DNA of 64,000 nt from Todiramphus chloris collaris (Eukaryota; Chordata; Aves; Coraciiformes; Alcedinidae): NCBI GenBank assembly GCA_025345505.1, contig JANVCC010000018.1, forward strand, positions 8,462,998-8,526,997, written 5' to 3'. Below the pieces are notes generated by a model. The model saw only the letters and a list, made by a program, of their open reading frames with translations. It did not search any database and was not told the DNA's origin. Position numbers and translations under genes: made by a program. The first letter of the stretch is position 1. Each line of letters starts with the position of its first letter. Shown in pieces: positions 37,331 to 49,600 of this stretch.

Positions 37331-39599
37331 GATGAAAAGGTTGCCACAAAGAATCCTTCCACTTACTCCTGTTTTGGGGAAGTGGGACCATGTACTGTGG
37401 AATGAGTCACAGCAGAAATGGAAAAAAGTCCCTCAGCATGATTTCCTGCTGTCCTGCAGCTTGTGTAGGCTTTAAAACCTGGGCAAAGTAGGTGAGAAGC
37501 GTTGCCATCTGGACTGGCAACTTTTTACACTCACTCTGTACAGGTGAAAATGGTCGCAAGGTGTTGGGCAGTGCAGGAGCAAGAACATGCAGTTCAGAAA
37601 GACTCAGGAATTTGTGCATAAATCAGACAAGTCATCCTTCTCACTGGCAGCTCACAAATGAACTGTGTCAGAGATACTGCAGCACTATCTCCTTCCAGAT
37701 GTTCTGATAAATAGGTAGAGGCAGAGTCAGGGACAAACACAGAAGTCAGTTAATTCTCAGTGGTCCACCTGGGTACCAATTTTGATATCAAGATAACTGG
37801 AACTGCTGCTACAAAGGTGAAAAATCTTTCTGTTGAACCCTGAGAGGATTAACCACAACTGGAAGGAAACTTGTGTGATCACCTAAAACTTTTGCTTAGC
37901 ATCCTGTGCCCGGATACTTTACCTGACCATGCTTTACCTGACCACAGGGAATGCACCTAGGAGCACAGTGTCACTAGGTAGAACAGTGAACTCTAATAAT
38001 TTGAAAACTACATGCCTCTGTTTTCACTTTCATTCTACCTCTTTTCTGGTGTCCCTCCTTGAAGATAAAGCCTGGAATAAAAGGCTAGTTTGTCCCTGGT
38101 GATCAAACATCACCAATGCACATATATGCTTACAACATTTGCTCTGAACACTGAAGCCTTCTCAGCTGCTTTTTACTAGGCAACACTCAAATGGTGCTCC
38201 TTTCCAGTTTGCCAAGGATCCAGCTTCCTGCCCTGAGGGGCAACCATATACCTGGATCTCTCACATCTCTGCCCAAATTGGTTTCATAAGCTACAGACCT
38301 CCCAGTTAGATTTACCTGCAGTGTTTAATCTAGGAGAAACCATGTGGGTGCATCTATGTGGCTGCTTAAGCAGCACCAGCACACCAGCACATGTAATGGC
38401 ATTCAACGAGCTACTCTGTGAGTTTATTAAGAGTGCTCCCTGGCATACATCTATTCCTAGAGCTCTCCTAAATTTCTGGGCATAGTTAGGAAATTAGAAA
38501 AAAACAAGAAATACTCCCAAGAGGTTATTTGCACCTGACTGTCCTGTTCAATAGGAGGACATGGCCAGATTGTGCTGGTGCCTGCACTGTTAACATTTAC
38601 AAGCTGAGATGTAAGCTCAGGGCTTGCCTGCAAGACAGGAACCCAGAACAAATGCAGCAGACCAAAACCTTTCTTGAAAGAGACAAAGAGGAAGAACTCC
38701 TTTGCTTTTAATCAATTTTTCAGTGACAGAAGCTCAGGGTAGGGAAAATGATCCTTGGAGGATGGGTATCCTCACTTACCCACACACAGCTGTGGGGAAT
38801 CACACTTACCGATGGTCCCTCCTAACACAAGAAAGCATGAGGTCCTGTCTGCAAAGTGGCATAAATTCAATCCCCCCTACTGTAGAATTGCTCAGCACAC
38901 AAGTTTTTTAAAGTCACTTCTCAGAGGATGAGAATGGATTTGAATCCTTGTACAGGTCTCACAACACAGTGTCCTCATCTGATGCAAGAAGGATGGCACC
39001 ATGCACACACCCTTCTTCACGAGCAAAAACCACTTCTAATTTAGCACAAGAAAAAAAAAAAAAAAGACAGAGCACTATTTTAACAAAGACAAAACTACAG
39101 GTCTTGAAAGAAGGGATTTATGTTACTAATTTCAGAAATATGCAAGTGTTCACCATTAAACAAGTAAACACAGCTCAGAGTGCTGCATAGGGGGGTCCTC
39201 ACTTCTGAGCATCTCTCTACAGGGTGCTCAGGCACCTTCTTGAGGCTATGGAGCCTATGAAACAGGCCAAGCTCCTTGAGGTGCATAAAGGATAGCAGGA
39301 CGGTGCCGTTCTTCTGAAGATCTTAGGCCAAGGCTTATCGAAGATCCAGTCTTTTCTGCAAATACTTCCTATAAGCTCACTTGGATACTCTGCAGCATCA
39401 CGTATTTCCTCAAGACACGCTTTAAAAAATAACATTCCTATTTCTTTTCCCGTGTATGTGCATGTAAATCCAGTGCAACTCCACCAAAACCAGTGAAGCA
39501 AAAGTTGCAAAACCAGTTGCAAAAGCAACAGGAAAAGCCAGGCTCTGCATTTTTTGGATACGATTCTTGTAGGTGACAAATGACTCTGAGGCCTAATTT
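37331..39599. other. Non-coding stretch
   Basis: No gene is recognised. A 13-bp duplication lies at 37917-37944, and an A-rich run of about 15 bases at about 39051-39065. Confidence 0.5.
37917..37944. repeat. 13-bp duplication with 15-bp period
   Basis: CTTTACCTGACCA occurs at 37917-37929 and 37932-37944 with perfect identity. Confidence 0.9.
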
Positions 39600-39745
39600 G
39601 GAAGTATCTAACTTGAAACAGCTTTTCAAACCAGAGTACTTAATATTTTCTAAAGATGAGACTTCTATAGGGCACCTCAAAGTGAAGTTCCCATTATTGC
39701 AAGTCACTCTGAAAAATCTTGGCCATTTTTTCAAAGGATGTGTCA
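39600..39745 (-). mobile_element. Old amniote interspersed repeat fragment
   Basis: Plus-strand segments such as 'gggcacctcaaagtgaagttcccattattgcaagtcactctgaaaaatcttggcc' resemble a widespread amniote repeat. Its copies contain 'ggcacctaaa...agtcacttttgaaaatcttggcc' and 'cagattttcagaa' motifs, and it is very common in turtles and crocodilians. The copy is heavily diverged. Overlapping minus-strand frames (39217-39812) fall on it and are not considered genes. Strand follows the orientation in which I recall the consensus and is uncertain. Confidence 0.45.
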
Positions 39746-41069
39746 GTGTCTCAAACAGATGCAAAAGCAATGGCCACTCTAATAGTTTGGTGTTTACAGG
39801 TTCATCAATCAAAAGGAAACACTTTGATCACCTGACATGATTCAAACAACATACTTGATATCTGATACCAGACCAAGATCATACAGATCTAATAAACTTT
39901 TGGCTCCTGCAAATTTCTTTTAAAAAATATAAAAGAGGATCAGTTATAGAGAAGTTGATTAATATGCACTCTACTCAAACAGTCTTGAACATCTGTGTAT
40001 TAAATTCATTTATTAAATTATACCAATCTGTATTTTAATGAGTAAAAGATACTTATTCTGCCATCCATCAAAATAAACTCAGGAAATACTTAACATTATA
40101 ATCATTTTTCTTGTTTGAACACGAGTTATGAAATATGAATCCCACACTAAGAATGCTGTACTTGCCATTATGATCAAATATGTTTTTACAGGTGCACCAA
40201 ATATTCTGTTTTCATTTCATTCTCAAACTGTTGAAAATATAAACCATGTTTTATATTTCTTAGATAGGTAATATTGCCTTTTTCCCCCCACATGGCACCC
40301 ATTATTAGTGAGTTATTACCATGCCTTTTTTCAAACACACAGTGCATATCCTAAAGTTGCTTAGTAATGAAAATACAGATTTATGTAACATCTAGTATCA
40401 AATGACATTTAGGGCACACTTTCATATTGAAAGGTTTGGGGCACTAATAACTTTCAAGTGCATGTTAATATTGCCAGATAAGGTGTATACAATCTATTGG
40501 GTCAAGTTCAGTCTTTTACCATGTTGCTTTTTTTTCCTGAGGAAAGTTACCTTTTAGGTAAAACAGGATTTAATATATGCATGCACTGAATTTTTGTTTC
40601 TTATTGTTCTGATAACTGTGATTTTTATTTCCATTTTCTTGGTCTCCTTTTATTAAAAAAAAAAAAAGAAAAGGAAAATCCTGGCAAACAGACAGCAAGC
40701 CCAGCTGGGGCAGCAGGTGAGCTAAACTGTAGACTTCTTCCCAGTATCAATTTGACACCATATCAAACACTAAGTACAGTCATTAAAAACATTCCTTCTG
40801 TCTATTTGTACAGAGTGAATAGCCAGTTAAAGACAGAGCTTAGCGCTGGAAACCATATTCTCAAAGAAAATATTTGGGAGAGCACAGTGAAGAAAAGCAA
40901 GATATGACTGCAAGGCACAGAGCTTCTCATCTGGTATTGAATCCACATGCCTCTGGTAAGTTCAGTGGAGCTAAGAGTCCAGTGTAGAGGTCTGGCATCA
41001 GGACTATAATAAACAGATAAAGTGCACCTTATAAGTAAGCAAGACTACAATACTACTTTCAAGAATGAA
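39746..41069. other. AT-rich non-coding stretch, possible conserved element at 40000-40520
   Basis: A very AT-rich run lies at about 39950-40520, with many ATTA-type motifs and no reading frame of 60 codons. An A-rich run lies at about 40655-40680. No transposon is recognised. Confidence 0.4.
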
Positions 41070-41112
41070 GTGGGACCTTCTCCACCGATTTCAATGGGAG
41101 TAGGTTCAAACT
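41070..41112. mobile_element. Old amniote repeat fragment
   Basis: The stretch 'ccttctccaccgatttcaatgggagtaggttcaaac' matches the 'actgacttcaatgggagttggatcagg' core of an old amniote repeat. The fragment is very short and its boundaries are approximate. Confidence 0.35.
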
Positions 41113-43531
41113 ATGAAAGTATAGCAGCCATAGAGCCAGTACATTGTAAAAAAAAAAGTCACATTCTGGAAATCAAAAGCAATCACACATTAGTCCATTT
41201 TTTTGTAAAATAAATCAAAAGAGTAGGAAATAATTTGGCATTATACTGGCAAAGGGGAAAAACCCTTCAATGAAGCCATCACTTCATACAGGTGCAACCA
41301 CAGCATAAGTTACCACCATGCCAGAATTACAGCTGAGACATGAGCCCTTTTCATGGGTACACAGAAACAGGTGATATGAGGAAAGAGGAGAATGGTATAG
41401 AGAAAAATGCACAAACAGAAGTTTTTTGATGAGTGAAAGAGAGTAGTAACTCTGCTATAGCCGATTATGTCCAAACATACACTAGAAATGGGAAAATTCT
41501 AATGTAAAGACAATATTTAGAAAACTAATTTTCTCGAAAGAGATCTCATTTTGACACTGCATTTACAATTTTTACTCCCTATCTAATTAGTCGGTATCAT
41601 ACATTACATTCTAAGTCATTTCTCGTTGAAAAACCCCAAATATTTGTCCTGTACCAAAAGTCTGTGTAGATCTAGAAAGTGAAGAAAACCACTGTTCTGA
41701 GCTCTCAATACAGGCCAAAGGGCTTGACCAATAGCCAGTCCATCATATTCTTAACTACTGTTTGCCTTGAACTTATCATCCCTAGGAAGACACTCAGTCT
41801 TGATGGAAAGACTTAGAATGATGTAAAGAAGCTACCACATCCTAATCTGAGTTATTACAAATATTTCTTATGGGTATTGAAGAATTTCCCACCTTATTTT
41901 TAATAACTGTATTCCAAATATAAGATTACATTGAGAACATTTACGCACCAGACCTCAAAGATAAATAAATATATCAATCTGACAGAAGAACCATAGACAC
42001 CATGTGATCTACCAGAAACATCTGGAAATCCAGCAAGTTTGTATCTATTGCACATCTACTTAAAAAAAAAGAGTAGACAAATCCCTCCAGTTGGCAAAGG
42101 CTACATCCTTTATTGACTTTTCTGTATTGTACAGAATAAAATATGGGCATATAATCATGCATAAAATAACACAAAGGGCACTTTATTTAACCAGAGAAAG
42201 CATTTTTCATGTACTTCTTGACTTTGGTATTTGAAAAACATCTTTCTGCGTTGCATTCTGTGGATAAGTTGGAAATATATGAAATGTATTGTTTAATTGG
42301 GATGATCAACCTAGATTAATGATGAAATGTAAATCAATTATTCACGGGATTTTCTCTCCATTTTACCATTTCTAATCAACACATAAACTGAAAAAACTTT
42401 AACTGAGTTGGTGGAATGAGTCCTGCATCCCATTGGTCCCACCTGATCTTAGGAGGAATCTTTATCAATATAGAAATACACCCTTGTCAGCAACAAACAG
42501 GGATTTAACAGTCACAAATCTTATAAATTCCCCAACAGTAAACATAAATAAAAATATATCTGCATTAAGTTGCAACCCAAAATCTGCGTATTGGTTGGGT
42601 ACGTATCAGAGATAATACTTAGTTAAATGCTGAACAAAACTGTGTCAGAAATATTGAGGATACTTTAAGTTAATTACTCAAGTCACTGAATTCTTTTGGG
42701 GAATGTCCTTCCCTACAAGTCTCTCAGCATTCAGCTTCAGTTTTGATCATATTTTTCAGGCCTGCAACATATATGAAAATTTAGCAATTATTTTATGACA
42801 AAACAGGAACCTCACACTCTTCTATAAACTTGTGAAAGTTGGAATACTTCAGTAATTTATCCTCCTCAGGCTCTCAACCCTGATTTGCAAAACAATCAGC
42901 ATAAACCAACATAATATTTCAGGCTAAACCAGTAAAAGAGTCAGCAAGCTACTCTTGGAATGCTTCCTACCTGACCTAAATCTGGAAGTAAATTCTCTGT
43001 TCTTACTAAAGAGATTACTCAACTTTCTGCCACTGTAAGGAAACTCAAATAGAGGAAACTTACAATTCCGAGTGTAGGTGGTTATCCTGTTCGCACGAAA
43101 AATTGGCAGCAAGAGTTTTTCTTTCTTTTACTCATTAGGACACCAGATGAATGCAAAACATTTTTCATGTGAAAAAAATTGTTAATTTAATTAATTTTTA
43201 AGACAATAAAATAAGAGAAGAAAATGGCAGTGTGTTTATCAGTGTTCTACAGAATTAGTAACTACAATATCTACAGCCAGAGAAAGTTGTAAGTTCCTTT
43301 TCCTTTACCCCTTATAGGCTATTGTAAGTATCTATGAGACATTCTCCATCTTGGTGTCTAAGTGGTCAGGATGTAAATGTAAGTTTTGAGTATAGAGAAA
43401 ACACAAGCTAAGGCTCTTTAAGTGAACTCTCTACCCCCAAACTGTTACAATTTTTCTATTTTTCTTAAAATTGATTCTTCTAATTATTTCTTTGTCAAAG
43501 AGAAATTAACTTCCCTGTGCCCCAACGTATA

Positions 43532-43590
43532 CGTCACCAGATTTCTTCAGATTCAGAATCTTCACCAGATCTCTTCACCAGATTCTTCAC
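43532..43590. repeat. Degenerate TTCACCAGAT-type tandem
   Basis: Several partial copies of a TCTTCACCAGAT unit with spacing of about 13-15 bases. Confidence 0.6.
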
Positions 43591-43924
43591 ATAGCCATTT
43601 ACAATAGCTGTCTGAGGTATTTGGCAAGCCTTTCTTTCTAATTATTTTATTAAATAATAAGTTTTTCAAGACCTTCCGAATGCACATAACTAATACAAGG
43701 ATACAGAAAACAAAAATCATGCTAACAGACATAAAAGTATTAGTTCATATGAAAAAAATCTCTTAGGAGAAATAGAACAGAGACACTCAGTTCACACTGA
43801 AGAAGACACTTAGCAAGTAGTAATGATGGAAAAACTTTGGTATAAGAGGAAAACGCAAATTCAGTGTAAGTTTACAAAGTGATATGGCTGCAGCTAAGGC
43901 AATATAGTTCTGAATTACATATAT

Positions 43925-43948
43925 AGGAAAAGGAATGTTCCTTTTCCT
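43925..43948. repeat. Perfect inverted repeat, 11-bp arms
   Basis: AGGAAAAGGAA and TTCCTTTTCCT are exact reverse complements separated by TG. One arm is purine-only and the other pyrimidine-only. Confidence 0.9.
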
Positions 43949-44799
43949 TTTATCTCCTGTAACTTTCTATGGTCCTACCCACCTTGGTCCTTGCAATTTA
44001 TTGACAAATTGGAGGGAATTCACAGGAAGGTACATAAATTGTCCAAGGTTTTATAGCAGTTGATTTAAAATAAAAATGTGAATGTCAGAAGGTTAAATGC
44101 TAAGCACAGAGAGAACACAATGGCAACATACACATATTTTAATGTCCTAAACACTGAAGTTGTAATAGAAGCATTTAGGATGGTGTTTATGGCTTCAGTG
44201 GAGGAGTAGGATGGCAGCAGCAAGGTGAAAATTCAGGCAAAATGATCTGAGACCTATTAAACTGCAGAACACTTTAAAAAAGAAAGTAAAGGAAGCTCAA
44301 GGACTGAATATTTAAATGGTGCAGCCTAATGTATTCAAAGTTATTTTTCAGAGAATAATTTAGGTTATGGAAGGAAATAAACTAGATCATTGATGTTGAA
44401 CCTTTCTGGCTAAGTCACATCTTTCATCAACATTTGGAGAAACATATGCCTTACCATAAAAGATACGGTTTACATGTTCAATTTTTATATGTGTATAGGC
44501 AAAGAGCTCCCAGAAAGCAGCAATGATACTGCACATCTGTGAATCATCTGAACTGCACATATATTACTTCCACATACCTGAATCCTGGATTCACGCTGGT
44601 CTTGGAACCAGTACACTTACTGCCCATACATTACCCAACAGAAGTCCACCCAGAAGCCTCTGGGAATTCTTAGTTGGCTGTCAAAGATGATGTCTGAGAG
44701 TGGTCTACTTCTACTATTAACAGCTGGACAGATCATTCCTGGTTGCCTTTTTATTCCTGAGGCAAATTAGGGGTATACATTTTTTGATGGCAACCTCAA

Positions 44800-44938
44800 A
44801 TACTTCCTAGCTGCCATCTGCATCACTTAGATGTGGTGTTGGGGCATATGGTCTAGGGGTGAACCTGTAGAGTAGGGTTAATGGTTGGACACCATGATCC
44901 CAAGGGTCTTTTCTAACCTAAATGATTCTGTGATCCTT
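44800..44938 (+). mobile_element. CR1 LINE 3' end fragment
   Basis: The segment 'agatgtggtgttggggcatatggtctaggggtgaac' is followed by 'gggttaatggttggacaccatgatcccaagggtcttttctaacctaaatgattctgtgatcc'. This is the CR1 terminal sequence, ending in ATTCTGTG. Its 5' edge is approximate because the element is truncated and diverged. Confidence 0.92.
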
Positions 44939-46459
44939 CTTATCCTCCCAGCTCTAATTAGAGGAGCATTGCTATTACTGCAGTGTATCAGTTAAAATGT
45001 TTACTTTTGTTTGTAATATCTACAAGACTTGCATAGAACTCTCAGAAGCCATATCTTGTCAACTCTGTCTGCTAATGAGACCACTGCTGTGTATTTCCTC
45101 TATGCTGCCTTTTTTATTTACTACACTGAGAAAAGCAATTGTCAGAGCAGGCATTACGGAGATAATGCAACAGGAGAGAAGATAACCATAATTGATATAA
45201 ATTATTTACCATTTTACCATAAAAAATCTTTTCAGTGAAATATCAACTGAAATTTTGTCTTGGAGATAGTTGAAAAGTTCCTTAAGACAAAGAAGTAAGA
45301 GATTGTTTATAAGAGCTGGTTCTCAGCAGAGGTTTTGGGAAGGAAATAAGCATTCTTCACCAGTTGCACAGTATATTGCCTTAGGCAGAGTACATTGATA
45401 CTAAAACCATTTGTTGTATTATTCATCTCTGTTCATTTCTGCAGTTGGTTTTGGTGTTGACATGAAAAGAAATGAATAACAGAGTATCTAAACAAATGTT
45501 TTTTCTAATGGAGATATTATAAAGTACATGCCAGTTACATAAAATGTCAGATTCTCTTCTGTCACTGTGTTTTGCATCAAAACAAAGTATGTGATTTATG
45601 AGGAAAACAATTAAATACAACCAAAAGTGCATGGAAGGACTCTCCCTAAATTCCACAGAGCTTCAAAATGGATTTTTTTAAACAAGAAATAAAACTTACT
45701 GACAAAATATTTTTAACCTCAGAAGGCCCATGGGGATATCAAGAAACTTACCCTAAAAAGAAAGACCTAGTGGAAGCTCCACAAAGCAATTACTGAGGAC
45801 TCTAGGGAAGGACATGCAGGAGCATGGATTTGCAGTGACTAGTCCTATATATATCTCCTTTTTCTACAGTTTGGAGACTAAGCATCCATGTCTTTTCATA
45901 CAAGGTCCTAAACAACATATGGAATGCTTCTAACTTCAAATAGTCATTAGACTTGAAGAGGAATGGTACAAATTCCTGCACTATGTCACCTTGGCTGCTC
46001 TTCCCTGGTCTTCATTTCTGACTGGTTACCAGCTGCTCTTTCCCACCACTGAGTATGAATATTACTGATACTCCCAGAATCCTACTCCATCATTACAGCC
46101 CATGGTGCAATTTATCCAGTGATTAATCACTGCTTCAGAATGCATTTCTAATTCCTCCTCTCTTCCAGGGACTTACACTTGCCCCAACACATGATACACT
46201 GCACACTACATGTGTTACAAAAAACGTCTCAAAGCTCAATGCCTATAGTTAGATGGCCTGAATTCCTGCTGTGAGAATATCAAGAAAATCTTTTGTTTGA
46301 CAAAACTGACACCTACAGATCCATTTGGTTTGTGCCGCTCAATGCAAAGCATACATTTTATTATCAGTTCCTTTCAGATTAATTAAAGGAAGGGGACAAG
46401 TAGACTACTGAGCCAAGCCAGGAAAACATTCTGGACCAAGTCAGGAAATAAGGTGAAGT
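44939..46459. other. Non-coding stretch, nothing recognised
   Basis: AT-rich sequence without a gene or repeat family that I can name. Confidence 0.5.
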
Positions 46460-47000
46460 GGCAGGATGCTGAAAACACTTTGCAGGATGAAGCAAAGACT
46501 GATGATCAATACTTCTGTTGGGGGCCATATTCTAGTTTCAAATGTGGCTCAGTTTCAAATATCTGGTGTCAGGGCCCTGATTAGCCTCACTTGGGGCCGT
46601 GACCCTTACCTCCGGCCTATGGGCCGAGGAGTGTCATCTCAGGCCGATGCCTTCAGTTCCTCCACGAGCTGTGTCATAAGTTTACCTGTCTCCACATCTG
46701 ACCATGGATCCTGTTGTTTCAGACCCAGATATGTGGGCCCAGTTTTTGGACCAGCCTGGGGATCGACTGTGTCTCATCCTAGTTGTCAAACCTGATCCTG
46801 AAACTGGCTCATGCTCCCGGATTCACCCTGGCCTACCTTGTCACCATGGACTTGCATGGTGACCTGGACTCTTGGCTGATCCCAGATGCCATCCTGAGGC
46901 CTGCCTTTATCCCTTGCTTGGAGACAGTAGGACAGGGCTGTCAAGGCCCCTGCCCTGATGGCCAGTCCTTAGGGAGCAGTTGACCTTTCATGCTGGCACC
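46460..47000. other. GC-rich block, unclassified, possibly an old LTR or other repeat
   Basis: This is one of the strongest composition shifts in the window. It contains GGGCC/GGCC-rich segments (46560-46640) and 'cctggac...cctggcc' style segments (46740-46960). Two overlapping plus-strand frames of 109 and 66 codons (46466-46795, 46783-46983) cover it, but they show no domain and low complexity typical of translated repeat DNA. TGTTGGGGGCC at 46516 looks like an LTR start, but I found no matching target-site duplication or CA end. No family is assigned. Confidence 0.35.
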
Positions 47001-47719
47001 TGGCCTTGAAAGAGTGATCCAGTGCTCTCAGCACAAATGTCTAAATTCCACTCAGTTCAGGCTTCACTCCAGATGCTAAAAGCCAGGCACTCTTTGCACA
47101 ATTGGTCACTAGTAGCTGTATCATTCTCCATCGTGCTCTACTCCCTGCTTGTCATATACCGCCTCGTCTCCTATATAGGAAATGTACCCTCATGCTAAAC
47201 TTGAGGGGGCTTGGTGCCTCACTGCTGTGTTTCAAAAGAACCCTCCTCAAGCAGGTCGTTCAAAATTTTCCATCTCTACCTTTGAGATGAGTTGATGTAC
47301 AAGCTGGAATGCAAAAGTCACAAGACCAGAAGGCAGAGAAGAGGATGACCAGCAATCTCTTTGTAAGGGGCACAGATGGGGTTCCAGACCCAGTTCCTCA
47401 GAACAAGCATTGCATTAGGCCATCTCTAGAGAAAAGAAATGAAAGCAGTCCAGAGAACAAATGTCATCTGTGTTCCCTGTTCCACTCATATTCTAATAGC
47501 TAGATAAAGATGAAGGTTGCTTTTTCTTTTTTTCTTTCTTTTCCAAGACATTTTCATTTATAACCACACAGACAAACAGTTTCCAATGTCTCAAGAAGAG
47601 GCAAATTCCCTAAGTAGTACAGTATTATGAAGGAGACACTCCAGTGACTTGGGTTGGAGTTTGAGTACCTCTGTCCTATGAAGGGTTAATATGCTTATTT
47701 TAAGACAGATGCTACTTAG
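47001..47719. other. Non-coding stretch, nothing recognised
   Basis: Moderate GC content declines to the right into AT-rich DNA. No gene is recognised. Confidence 0.5.
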
Positions 47720-47782
47720 AAACTGCAGAGATAAAATTATAATTCATTTAAAAACTACAGAGATTAATTTATAATTAATTTA
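47720..47782. repeat. Two diverged 31-bp tandem units
   Basis: The copies at 47720-47750 and 47752-47782 agree at 27 of 31 positions. Both begin AAACT(G/A)CAGAGAT and end TATAATT(C/A)ATTTA. Confidence 0.8.
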
Positions 47783-48172
47783 CAGATAACACGTTTGTTT
47801 AATAAGCTGAACATCTAGATAATAAGTAGTGCAGGAAATATCTTACACATCTAAATAACATTTCCTTAACTCTGGACTGTATTTGCACTCAAAACACATG
47901 ACAAAAATTGTATCACGCAAATAAAAGGTAGGACACCTCCACACATTTACAGAGTCATCTGAAACTACCTGCTTCTCAAAAAAAAAAAAGAATCTTGAAT
48001 TAAGAAGTGTATGAATTATAAACGAATACATTCTCAGTTGTTTTAAAATTTTGTCAAATAAAAGCAGAATAATACCAAACTAAGATGTGGGTAAATTCCT
48101 AGCAGTTATACCTACAAGTGAGTTAAACCAAAGTAAAATAAAAAATTAGAAAAAATTTCATTTAGAAGAGTT

Positions 48173-48197
48173 TTTAATCACAAAGTTTGTGATTAAA
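48173..48197. repeat. Perfect inverted repeat, 12-bp arms
   Basis: TTTAATCACAAA and TTTGTGATTAAA are exact reverse complements around a single G. The whole is flanked by AGAGT direct repeats (48167 and 48197 regions). Confidence 0.9.
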
Positions 48198-48470
48198 GAG
48201 TTTTGCATTTGTTTACACGGGGAACTAGAGGTATATTCTACTATAACCATTTAACTATAATTCTTACCTATGCAGGTTTTAGAAACATGGTGATTTTATT
48301 CTGCTGCAATTTCTAAGATCATTCATTCTAGAATCATGTTAAACAGAGGGTTTTAAGCAAATTTTTACTGAGCAGCTACAAAAGAATACTTAATACCAAA
48401 TAACTATGCTGTATATACCAATAACTAGGCCTTAGAATAATTGTGGTATTTTGTATCTACTGGAAAAAAA

Positions 48471-48484
48471 AAAACCATGGTTTT
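48471..48484. repeat. 14-bp perfect palindrome
   Basis: AAAACCATGGTTTT sits at the end of an A run. Confidence 0.85.
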
Positions 48485-49600
48485 GTATTCTTACTATGTA
48501 AAAATGATTATTTGGACTGATTTTAGTAGCTTAAATTTCTAATGTTTAATCATGAGACTTCCCTTCATTTGAACTATTAATGGGATCATTGATCGTCCCA
48601 TAAATTCTAAGGACATTAAGAAACTGCTCACAAACAGAATAAAAATCTGGATTGAAGAGTACAGATTTCAAGTTTCATTTAAATATAAAAATTGTTACTT
48701 TAGAATTCTATAGTATGAGAATAAATATACAGTCGTTTTAAGTATTTAAGGACTATTGCTTTAAGTAATTTGATTTGAAAAGAGATCTGATATAAACCCC
48801 CCAAAAAATCATCTTTATTTTACTTCATATTGCTTTTATTTAACTTTAAACTCTGTTTTGAATTCATAGAGTTCCAAATTTCTTAAGTTGCAAAGCAAGT
48901 AAAAATTCAATAAATTAATAAAAATGGTGTTATGGATAACTGCTTAACTAAAATTCCCAAACCACTATGGGTGTTTTGTACAGCACTTAACCTAATATTT
49001 GACCATTGCACATGTGTTCACTAACCTTATTTTATTCAATTCTGCAGTTTCTGTCTTTTTAGGGGTTGTATATTAGGAAAATAATATTGCTAATGCTCAT
49101 TTACATAATCAGACTGTACTGTATTCCCATGATTTTTTCATTTCCCTTCTGTAGCTTGATAAGGTTATTAAAATTATAGGCCAGAATGTGGCATGATGAT
49201 TGGCAAAGTGTTTTCTGAGACTGTGTGCTGGTTAGAACTGAAATAACGATTTGTTTCAAAATGTTCCAGGGAATGATTGCCCACTGAGATAATGTAAGTT
49301 AAGTAAAGAAAACTTCAAACAGTGTTTAATGATGAAGTTGTATCATGTGTATTTAAGGGAAATTCCATGTATTTAATACGGTGCCCTGTGTTGCAGAGTG
49401 CAATTCTAGTCTCTTTTAGAAGTTTGTTCTTCCTATTTTTCTGAAAGTACCATAAAAAATTATTGTTACAATTTATCATTCGAAACAGTCAATGCTAGCA
49501 TTTTATAGAAGCACAAGTAATTATAAGGAAAGCATATGTTATAGAAATAATAAAACCCCAGTATAAAGGTCAAACTATGTGAAGCAAAAAGCTTTTATTA

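Larger units (their letters stand above)
41113..44799. other. Non-coding AT-rich stretch
   Basis: No gene is recognised. It contains a perfect 24-bp palindrome at 43925-43948 and a short degenerate TCTTCACCAGA tandem at about 43532-43590. Confidence 0.5.
48000..49600. promoter_or_regulatory. Long AT-rich, frame-free block, candidate regulatory or conserved region
   Basis: About 1.6 kb with no reading frame of 60 codons on either strand, few CpGs, no recognised transposon, and many TAAT/ATTA/TTTAAT-type motifs. It contains a 25-bp palindrome at 48173-48197 and AAAACCATGGTTTT at 48471-48484. This is a hint of an ancient non-coding element, not proof. Confidence 0.15.

Noticed and set aside
39217..39812. 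Two minus-strand frames of 120 and 124 codons
   Set aside because: They overlap an old repeat fragment and each other in different frames. There is no domain.
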